Source: Flavobacterium agrisoli (lineage in GTDB: Bacteria; Bacteroidota; Bacteroidia; Flavobacteriales; Flavobacteriaceae). From it: a stretch of DNA of 64,000 nt. The position numbers were made by a program, and so were the translations under genes. This document shows, in pieces, positions 58,165-64,000 of the stretch. The notes below the pieces were generated by a model. It did not search any database. It was not told where the DNA came from and saw only the letters and a list, made by a program, of their open reading frames with translations. The stretch is taken from the NCBI RefSeq assembly GCF_016522065.1, contig NZ_JAEHFV010000001.1, positions 558,001 to 622,000 of the forward strand, read 5' to 3'. Position 1 is the stretch's first letter, and every line of letters begins with the position of its first letter.

Positions 58165-58734
58165 TTAATGTAGTAGATAAAGTATAAATTCAATTGTTAA
58201 AGCGTGCCCCAAAGAATCCCTTAAAACTTTAAGTGCATTTGAAATGTGAGTTTCAACTGTTCTAGTTGATATAGCAAGAAGTTCTGCAATCTCTTTATGA
58301 GAAAGCCCTTCATTTCTACTCATAGTGTAAACTAGTTTGCATTTATCTGGTAGTCTTTCAATAATCAACTTTACCTGCTCTTCAAGTTCCTCATGAATCA
58401 TTCTTGTTTCAGGAGTAGAGTATTGCATTCTGCCATTGATATCATCATACAGCTCCACACGAATCGCTTTTTCTCTTCTAAATTCTGCAAAAATCTTATA
58501 TCGTACACTTGCGTACAGGTAACTCTGTAGTGATACTTTGATTTGAAGTTCAGATCGTCTTCTCCAGAAATCAATAAAAACATCCTGAACAATTTCTTCA
58601 CACAATTCCCTATCTTTTAGAAGATTGTATGAAAACACCAAAAGTTTCCTGCAAAATCTATCATAAAGTATAGTAAGCGCTTCTTTATTTCCCGCTTTAA
58701 TCCTTTGTATTAATTCTTCCTCAGTAATATTCAT
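58165..58734 (-). CDS. ECF sigma factor (FecI-like)
   Basis: A 189-residue sigma-70 family factor. Region 2 includes LYDRFCRKLLVFSYNLLKDRELCEEIVQDVFIDFWRRR, and region 4 includes IIERLPDKCKLVYTMSRNEGLSHKEIAELLAISTRTVETHISNAL (the helix-turn-helix). ATG 58734 is chosen over an in-frame TTG four codons earlier. With FecR it should switch on the susCD promoter when the importer binds ligand. It begins the locus, and the genes after it run in the same direction down to 39.85 kb. The C-terminal extension (LTIEFILYLL) is hydrophobic, as often in this group. Confidence 0.92.
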   Translation of the reverse strand: MNITEEELIQRIKAGNKEALTILYDRFCRKLLVFSYNLLKDRELCEEIVQDVFIDFWRRRSELQIKVSLQSYLYASVRYKIFAEFRREKAIRVELYDDINGRMQYSTPETRMIHEELEEQVKLIIERLPDKCKLVYTMSRNEGLSHKEIAELLAISTRTVETHISNALKVLRDSLGHALTIEFILYLLH

Positions 58735-59229
58735 ATTGTCTAACAAATGTTTTGCAATTTAACCAAAAGTTAATAATTTGAATACTTTTTCTATTTATTA
58801 CAAATAAAATATATCCTTTTTAAGAATCACATAGTAAATTTAAATCAACTTACACTATTTATTTCATTTCATAAATTTTACATATATATTTTTACATAGT
58901 CCACATAAACTACACTTCTAACTTTTAAGATAATTGCATATAATAGTATAGCAATATTAAACCTACTAAAGCAATATATTATAATTTTAATACTTCAACT
59001 AGCAAACTTTTACTAGCGCTTTTATGTACTTGAATTACCTTACGAAAATAAATTTATTTGCTTGGAACTACGATTAAACAAATAGAACTCAAAAAATTAA
59101 ATCCCATAGTCGACTCTTAACTCTAAAATTTTCATAAAGAAAAAAGCCCCTTTCTAAAAGGAGCCTTTTATAAGCTATTCTATGAAAATGTCCAAATAAC
59201 CTTAATAATAATATAAATTAAGTCAACAA
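58735..59229. other. Intergenic region with trxB terminator
   Basis: Nearly 500 AT-rich bases upstream of the sigma gene. It must hold the promoter for the signalling locus, but I find no exact TAnnTTTG box on the minus strand. The only clear structure is the trxB terminator at 59143-59168. No gene on either strand. Confidence 0.35.
59143..59168 (-). terminator. Terminator of trxB
   Basis: AAAGCCCCTTT (59143-59153) pairs with AAGGAGCCTTT (59158-59168) around a short loop, with one mismatch. On the minus strand the hairpin is followed by a run of T residues (TTTTTTC), 62 bases after the trxB stop. Confidence 0.7.
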
Positions 59230-60177
59230 CTAAACTTTAGCCGCTAAATAACGTTCTGCATCTAAAGCTGCCATACAACCTGTTCCCGCAGCAGTAATTG
59301 CCTGACGGTAAACGTGATCCGCAGCATCTCCAGCAACAAAAACACCAGCAACATTTGTTTTAGATGTTCCAGGCGTATTTATAATGTAACCCGTTTCGTC
59401 AAGTGTAATATAATCTTTAAAAATATCTGTGTTTGGTTTGTGACCAATAGCTACGAAAAAACCTGTAGCAGGAATATCATACGTTTCACCGTTTGATTTA
59501 TTCAAAACTTTAATCGCTTCAACAACTTGTTGGTCTCCTAAAACTTCAACTGTATCGTGGTTTAATAAAATTTCGATGTTTTCCGTTTTGCGAACGCGTT
59601 CTTCCATAATTTTAGAAGCTCTGAATTTTTCACTCCTAACTAACATGGTCACTTTTTTACATAATTTAGATAAATAGTGCGCTTCTTCACAAGCAGAATC
59701 GCCAGCTCCAACAATTACAACCTCTTGATTTCTGTAAAAGAAGCCTTCACAAACTGCACATGCTGAAACACCTCCACCCATTTGTAAATAATGTTGTTCA
59801 GATGGCAGTCCTAAATATTTAGCTGAAGCTCCAGTAGAAATAATTACTGTTTCACAGTGTAATTCAATACTATCATTAATCCATACTTTATGAATATCTC
59901 CCGAAAAATCAACTTTTGTAGCCCATCCATCACGAATATCTGCACCAAAACGTTGTGCTTGCGCCTGTAACTGAATCATCATTTCTGGTCCCGTAACACC
60001 ATCAACATAACCTGGGAAATTTTCAACTTCATTGGTTGTAGTTAACTGACCACCTGGCTGCATTCCTTGATATAATACGGGATTCATATTAGCTCTAGCT
60101 GCATAAATTGCAGCAGTGTAACCTGCAGGACCTGAACCTATAATTAAGCATTTAATTTTTTCAATACTTTTTGTCAT
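59230..60177 (-). CDS. trxB: Thioredoxin reductase
   Basis: A 315-residue flavoprotein. FAD motif CLIIGSGPAGYTAAIYAA (10-27), redox-active pair SACAVCEGFF, NADPH motif VVIVGAGDSACEEAHYL, and the C-terminal FAD motif GVFVAGDAADHVYRQAITAAGTG. It reduces thioredoxin with NADPH in the cytoplasm, and thioredoxin in turn feeds DsbD, so its place near a DsbD/TlpA locus fits functionally, though trxB is normally a core gene. It follows the DUF6122 gene by 58 bases and ends in its own terminator. Confidence 0.95.
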   Translation of the reverse strand: MTKSIEKIKCLIIGSGPAGYTAAIYAARANMNPVLYQGMQPGGQLTTTNEVENFPGYVDGVTGPEMMIQLQAQAQRFGADIRDGWATKVDFSGDIHKVWINDSIELHCETVIISTGASAKYLGLPSEQHYLQMGGGVSACAVCEGFFYRNQEVVIVGAGDSACEEAHYLSKLCKKVTMLVRSEKFRASKIMEERVRKTENIEILLNHDTVEVLGDQQVVEAIKVLNKSNGETYDIPATGFFVAIGHKPNTDIFKDYITLDETGYIINTPGTSKTNVAGVFVAGDAADHVYRQAITAAGTGCMAALDAERYLAAKV

Positions 60178-60235
60178 AGTTAGTTATGTATAAATTATAA
60201 AAATATTTTAATTAAGCCATAAGACGAAGGCAATT

Positions 60236-60589
60236 TTATCGCCCATGAATTGTTACAAAACTTGACCAGTAACAATCTTGATAATCTGTTATAATATGAA
60301 ACAATAGTCCTACTGCTACAATTCTACTTTGTTTGAAAATCAGTAAAAATAAATAAATAACTATTGCATAATAAGAATGTAATGGATGAAATCCAACACT
60401 ACATCTAGATGGATCAAAAATTGGTGTAGCTAAAAGATGATCAACGTCAATAACCATAGTTGCAACCATAATAATCCATGCTCGTTTCCAATTTGATCTA
60501 AAAAAAACAAATGCAAATAGTCCTGGTGCCAAAAAATGCAGGCTATAATGAAGGGTGTTTTGTAGTATTCTTAAAATTTCAATATTCAT
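60236..60589 (-). CDS. DUF6122 family membrane protein
   Basis: A 117-residue membrane protein with about four hydrophobic segments (around 15-32, 36-50, 70-86 and 90-104). IDVDHLLATPIFDPSRCSVGFHPLHSYYAI (47-76) contains a conserved Asp-His pair and later His residues like metal-dependent hydrolases of the LexA-binding/YdjM type. This matches DUF6122, common in Flavobacteriia. Function unknown. It is probably co-transcribed with trxB just downstream. Confidence 0.78.
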   Translation of the reverse strand: MNIEILRILQNTLHYSLHFLAPGLFAFVFFRSNWKRAWIIMVATMVIDVDHLLATPIFDPSRCSVGFHPLHSYYAIVIYLFLLIFKQSRIVAVGLLFHIITDYQDCYWSSFVTIHGR

Positions 60590-61226
60590 AATTTTGCAGA
60601 CATCTTTTCTATCTGATTTAATAAGTAGGAAATAATTTTTCCCTTTGTTTTTCTAATAATGATTATCTAACTATTTTATAATTCTAGTCAACATTGTCGA
60701 TTCATACATTTATTTTATTGCTTACAATAGTATTATTGGATCCTATCGAAGTACATAGGTAAAATAGATGCAAAAAACTATAGATGCGTTTATCTTTGAT
60801 TGTCAAGCTACTTTTCCTTGACTGAATTTTATTGTGAAATTTTATGTATCTTATGTATAGTGTTGTATAGTGTAATAATTAGAAACTATCACGTATAAAA
60901 AAAAAAACTTTTAATGATTTAATAAGTTTCGAAGTAAAAAAGAATATTATTCGAACAAATATCCTGATTTAAACACTAATAAATAATAATATCATCACGA
61001 AAAAATTCAATTACTTAGATGATTATTAAATTTTGGCATAATATTGAAAGCTTAAATGTTTTTTAACATCTTCTCTTTCAAAAAATATTGAATTTGTGCG
61101 CTTATTGTTTTTTGCTGCTACAATACAAGAACTTTAATTTGTTTGCAAAAAACGCATATATTGACCACCTGAATGCGCTAACTTAGCATGGAGTTTTAGT
61201 TAAGAACTAAATCTTAACTTTAGTAC
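60590..61226. other. Intergenic region, gene-free, ending in an IS3-type left end
   Basis: About 640 very AT-rich bases with no gene on either strand. A short repeat, TGTATAGTGTTGTATAGTGTAAT, occurs near 60853-60880. From 61162 the sequence TGACCACCTGAATGCGC begins what looks like the left end of the IS3 element whose orfA follows. Confidence 0.4.
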
Positions 61227-61544
61227 ATGAAAGAAAATCGTAAAACTTATGACCGCAATTTCAAAGAGAAAGCTGTCCAATTAAGTTATGAAAGAGATAA
61301 TATCTCACAATTAGCCAAGGAACTTGGAATAACAGCACCTTTGCTTTACAAATGGCGTCAGGATTGCCAAGAATTTGGAACAGGAAGTTTTCCAGAGAAA
61401 GGAAAATTAAAACTTAGCCCTGAACAAGAAAAAATCCATGAGCTTAAAAAAAAAATTAAAAGAAACAGAATTAGAACGTGGTATTCTAAAAAGGCTATAA
61501 GCATCTTTTCCAAGGGAGTTCCATCAATTACAATATATCTGTAG
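61227..61544 (+). pseudogene. IS3-family transposase orfA remnant
   Basis: The start MKENRKTYDRNFKEKAVQLSYERDNISQLAKELGI and LLYKWRQDC are the helix-turn-helix of IS3-family OrfA. In a run of ten A residues (61446-61455) the frame slips: the present frame reads KRNRIRTWYSKKAISIF, while the other frame gives the normal KLKETELERGIL, and the family ending KKAISIFSKG then appears. One A seems to have been added, or this is a slippery site. No orfB follows and the frame ends at 61544, so the element is a remnant. A possible left terminal repeat begins at 61162. Confidence 0.7.
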
Positions 61545-61609
61545 TGCGATTTAACATTCACTATAAAGTAGAATTTCATATTTAGATTTGTGTTGTAAAG
61601 TAGATACAC

Positions 61610-61721
61610 TGCGGTGGTTAAAAATACAATCACCGCAAAAATGCGGTTTAAATTTTTAATAATCACCGCACATTTTGTAAATGCGGCAAATAAACAATAA
61701 ATTTACCGCAAAATTGCGGTG
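61610..61721 (+). repeat. Seven TGCGGTG/CACCGCA half-sites upstream of the fic gene
   Basis: TGCGGTG (61610-61616), CACCGCA (61631-61637), TGCGGT (61642-61647), CACCGCA (61664-61670), TGCGG (61682-61686), ACCGCA (61705-61710) and TGCGGTG (61715-61721) form at least three hairpin or palindrome pairs in 112 bases, the last ending 3 bases before the fic ATG. The regular alternation looks like a multi-site operator. The C-terminal winged helix of the Fic protein makes autoregulation plausible. Confidence 0.55.
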
Positions 61722-61724
61722 AAT

Positions 61725-62819
61725 ATGTACATACATCAAAAGAAAGAATGGCCAGTTTTTAAATGGAATTCAGAAGAAATTACAGTCATACTAGGAAAAG
61801 TCAGATACCGCCAAGGAAAAATCCTTGGACAGATGAAAGCACTTGGTTTTAAACTTCAGGAAGAGACTATGCTGCAAACACTAACTTTGGATGTTATAAA
61901 GTCAAGCGAAATAGAAGGCAAATTGTTAAATCATGATCAAGTACGTTCATCAATTGCTAGAAGATTAGGAATTGATATCGCTGGTACCATCAAGGCTGAA
62001 CGAGATGTTGAAGGTGTTGTTGAGATGATGCTTGATGCAACTCAAAACTATTCAAACGATTTAACAGAAGATAGAATATTTGGATGGCACGCTTCACTTT
62101 TTCCAACAGGAAGGAGTGGTATGTATAAAATCATCGTTGGGGATTGGCGTAAAGATCTTATGCAGGTTACTTCAGGTCCTATGGGAAGAGAGATAGTCCA
62201 TTTCGAAGCGCCATTACCTGACGTAGTAGATCAAGAAATGCAGGGCTTTTTAAAATGGTTAAATAGTACAACTGAAATTGATCCAGTTCTAAAAGCTGCA
62301 ATTGGCCATTTATGGTTTGTTACAATACATCCTTTTGATGATGGAAACGGAAGAATAGCCAGAGCAGTCGCCGATATGCTTCTGGCCCGAGCAGATCAAA
62401 GCAAACAGCGGTTTTATTCAATGTCTGCACAAATTCAAAAAGAAAGAAACGAATATTATAACATTCTTGAATCAACACAAAAAGGTGATCTGGATATTAC
62501 ACCCTGGCTGGATTGGTTTTTAAACTGCTTATTTCGTTCAATGGAAAGCACAGATATTACTATTGAGAAAATACTAGAACGAGGACAGTTCTGGGAATCT
62601 CATAAAGATAAAACTTTTAACGTCCGTCAGCAAAAAATGCTGCAGTCACTTTTAGATTCATTCTTTGGAAATCTAAATGTATCTAAGTGGGCAAAAATGA
62701 CAAAAACGTCAACAGACACTGCTTTAAGAGATATCAAAGATCTAATTGAAAAGGACATTTTAATACAAGAGGGAGCTGGAAGAAATACCAGCTATAAATT
62801 AAAAAATCACAATTTTTGA
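61725..62819 (+). CDS. Fic family protein (AMPylase) with self-inhibition motif and winged helix
   Basis: A 364-residue Fic protein. An N-terminal DUF4172-like part comes first, then the inhibitory motif SSEIEG (60-65, S/TxxxEG), then the Fic core with catalytic HPFDDGNGRIAR (202-213) and the flap region KIIVGDWRKDLMQV (136-149). The C-terminal 70 residues (QQKMLQSLL to TSYKL) form a winged helix. Fic enzymes transfer AMP from ATP to protein hydroxyls; the Glu of the inhibitory motif keeps them off. ATG 61725 is chosen because the upstream GTG 61719 lies inside the last operator half-site. Target unknown. All catalytic residues are intact. Confidence 0.88.
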   Translation: MYIHQKKEWPVFKWNSEEITVILGKVRYRQGKILGQMKALGFKLQEETMLQTLTLDVIKSSEIEGKLLNHDQVRSSIARRLGIDIAGTIKAERDVEGVVEMMLDATQNYSNDLTEDRIFGWHASLFPTGRSGMYKIIVGDWRKDLMQVTSGPMGREIVHFEAPLPDVVDQEMQGFLKWLNSTTEIDPVLKAAIGHLWFVTIHPFDDGNGRIARAVADMLLARADQSKQRFYSMSAQIQKERNEYYNILESTQKGDLDITPWLDWFLNCLFRSMESTDITIEKILERGQFWESHKDKTFNVRQQKMLQSLLDSFFGNLNVSKWAKMTKTSTDTALRDIKDLIEKDILIQEGAGRNTSYKLKNHNF

Positions 62820-63264
62820 TCGAAATCAAAAACAAAAAATTCAGCAGTTTCATAGCAATACTTATTTTTATCCATCTTTACTAATATTTTTTTTAGTTCA
62901 CCTATTTGGAGTAAATATATTTTTTGCTACAAAAACTAAAGACTGTTAAAGTTGTTTATTCTTTAGAAGAAATAACTTTTTATCACTAATAGCTACGTAA
63001 GTATGCCCTAATAATTTTTAAAACCAAATACAACTTAATTAAGTTGAATCATATACAGTTCATTTATCGGCAAAAAAGAATTTATTTGTGTGGCGTTGAT
63101 ACCTTTTTTACTACTCTATAATAATGCTTTAATCTTTTAAACCTAGATATTTAATATTTTTGATATATTTGTGATACAAAAAAAAGAATAATACTTCTGA
63201 TTGTCAATCCGTTAGCATGTAATTTTTGTGCATGATCTAATATTGAAATAGTAAAATTGAATTT
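62820..63264. other. Intergenic region, no gene seen
   Basis: About 445 AT-rich bases between the fic gene and attachment-like repeat copy D. Short hydrophobic or low-complexity frames only. I see no terminator directly after fic. Confidence 0.35.
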
Positions 63265-63357
63265 GGGTGCAGAATCGGTGCTTTAGGTTCAAGACATTTA
63301 TAAAAACGTAGCAAAGACAGGATCTCAACACATAAAGTTCGAATCCTGCTCTCCCCA
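63265..63357 (+). repeat. Attachment-like bipartite repeat, copy D, joined to a tRNA 3' end
   Basis: GGGTGCAGAATCGGTGC (63265-63281) is followed 72 bases later (GGT to TTCGAA) by AAAGTTCGAATCCTGC. Here the core continues into a real tRNA 3' end (63337-63357), unlike copies A, B and C. This is the form expected for a chromosomal att site left after integration into a tRNA gene. The spacing is the same as in copy B and one base longer than in copy A. Confidence 0.6.
63337..63357 (+). pseudogene. 3' fragment of a tRNA gene
   Basis: GTTCGAATCCTGCTCTCCCCA equals the last 21 bases of a tRNA: T-loop TTCGAAT, T-stem 3' strand CCTGC, acceptor 3' strand TCTCCCC, discriminator A. The matching 5' parts (GGGGAGA and GCAGG) are not upstream; instead the DNA is the att-like repeat. 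So the fragment was displaced from a complete tRNA gene by integration. Type of tRNA cannot be told. Confidence 0.6.
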
Positions 63358-63428
63358 CTGAAAGACCTAAAAGGCGGAAAACTTAAAGTTTTCATTCTTT
63401 TTAAAAAGCCACAAAAAATGTCTGAAGA

Positions 63429-63459
63429 CCTGCAAATTCAAGGATTTGCAGGTTTTTTT
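63429..63459 (+). terminator. Intrinsic terminator behind the tRNA fragment
   Basis: CCTGCAAAT (63429-63437) and ATTTGCAGG (63444-63452) form a 9-bp perfect stem with a 6-base loop, followed by seven T residues (63453-63459). Probably the original terminator of the tRNA transcript. Confidence 0.8.
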
Positions 63460-63511
63460 GTTTTAAAGTACTCCCCCATTTTTTCAAAATCGATCAAAAT
63501 TTTGACTCTTA

Positions 63512-64000
63512 TTAATGTTCGTGCATAATTAAAACTGGAATTTGCACTTCTTTGACAATTTTTTTTGAGAAACTCGGATTTAAAATTGCTTCAAAAAATG
63601 TGCGTTTATAAGCAATGACAGCCAAAACATCAATTTCTTTAAATAATATAAAATCCAAAACGGTTTCTTTAATATCATCACTCGGAAGAACCGAAAAAAC
63701 AACTGGTTCGCCCATAAATTCAGTTTCCCATTCTTTAATAGTGGCCTCACTTACGTCCGAATTTTGCGATTTAACATACAAACATTTTACTTGAGCATTC
63801 ATTTTTTTGGCAATCGCGATTGTTTTTTTTAACTCGGCTTTGTCTTTTTCACGATAGCGCGTAGTGAAACCTATATTTTTGACTTTTTTATAAGGCACTT
63901 CAGAAGGAATGCATAAAACTGGAATATGAACGCTAGAAATTATGGCTTCGGTATTAGATCCTAAGAAAAACGTACTCCAATCGGATAATCCAGAAGTTCC
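63512..64000 (-). CDS. Universal stress protein (partial, N-terminus outside window)
   Basis: The frame is open through the right edge, so at least 162 residues are visible. From the edge: GLSDWSTFFLGSNTEAIISSVHIPVLCIPSE is the C-terminal part of a first UspA domain (GS...I...PVL signature). A second UspA domain follows: VKNIGFTTRYREKDKAELKK, VKCLYVKSQ, VLDFILFKEIDVLAVIAYKR and FSKKIVKEVQIPVLIMHEH. The second domain has diverged ATP-loop residues. Tandem Usp proteins act in stress survival in the cytoplasm. A GTG at 63896-63898 is internal, not the start. This appears to be chromosomal backbone beyond the integration site. Confidence 0.85.
   Translation of the reverse strand, partial: GTSGLSDWSTFFLGSNTEAIISSVHIPVLCIPSEVPYKKVKNIGFTTRYREKDKAELKKTIAIAKKMNAQVKCLYVKSQNSDVSEATIKEWETEFMGEPVVFSVLPSDDIKETVLDFILFKEIDVLAVIAYKRTFFEAILNPSFSKKIVKEVQIPVLIMHEH

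Noticed and set aside
63301..63360. A complete tRNA gene at copy D
   Set aside because: Only the T-loop and the 3' halves of the T-stem and acceptor stem are present. The bases before the loop do not pair with CCTGC and no matching 5' acceptor lies upstream.

Overview
The window reads as AT-rich Bacteroidota DNA, most likely Flavobacterium or a close relative. The evidence is a SusC/SusD pair driven by a FecI-type sigma factor and a FecR anti-sigma factor, several TAnnTTTG -7 promoter boxes, A-rich leaders instead of Shine-Dalgarno sites, and families typical of this phylum (DUF4369-TlpA proteins, DUF6122, Pycsar-type membrane effectors). No complete tRNA or rRNA gene is present.

Layout. (1) 1-20.8 kb is an accessory, defence-type island. 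It holds mostly orphan genes: an arginase-like UPF0489 protein, a GNAT protein, four proteins carrying the RX4H motif of HEPN domains, an interrupted Ntn-hydrolase gene, an AbiC-like abortive-infection protein, a GIY-YIG-like protein, a DUF4209 protein, a 1268-residue Mrr-nuclease/STAND ATPase translationally coupled to an RX4H protein, a gene of 17-residue repeats and a DUF4238 protein. (2) 21.0-36.6 kb (minus strand) is a redox cluster. It has a complete periplasmic molybdenum hydroxylase operon (2Fe-2S subunit, dihaem cytochrome, Tat-exported Moco subunit, XdhC, MocA), then dehydrogenases, a cupin/carboxymuconolactone-decarboxylase fusion, an SDR, an MFS carrier, a flavodoxin lipoprotein and three aldo/keto reductases, with a divergent AraC regulator at 36.8 kb. 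(3) 37.9-39.1 kb is a scar: a decayed tyrosine integrase and the tail of a Pycsar-type effector. (4) 39.3-58.7 kb is a cell-surface-signalling locus: sigma, anti-sigma, SusC, SusD, then TlpA-like thioredoxins, a free-standing DsbD N-terminal domain, an unknown secreted protein, DsbD, a cysteine-desulfurase-like enzyme and an M16 peptidase. (5) 59.2-60.6 kb has trxB and a DUF6122 gene. (6) 61.2-63.4 kb has an IS3 remnant, a Fic protein behind seven TGCGGTG half-sites, and an attachment-like site ending in the last 21 bases of a tRNA gene. (7) The right edge is a universal stress protein running off the window.

Three copies of one bipartite sequence (2.05, 20.78 and 63.27 kb), each with a GGTGC(A)-rich repeat 71-72 bp ahead of AAGTTCGAA, plus a core-only copy at 38.49 kb, divide the window and look like attachment sites of successive integrations. 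The most interesting candidate systems are the coupled Mrr-STAND plus RX4H pair (13.1-17.7 kb) and the SusCD/thiol-redox/cysteine-desulfurase/M16 locus (39.9-58.7 kb).
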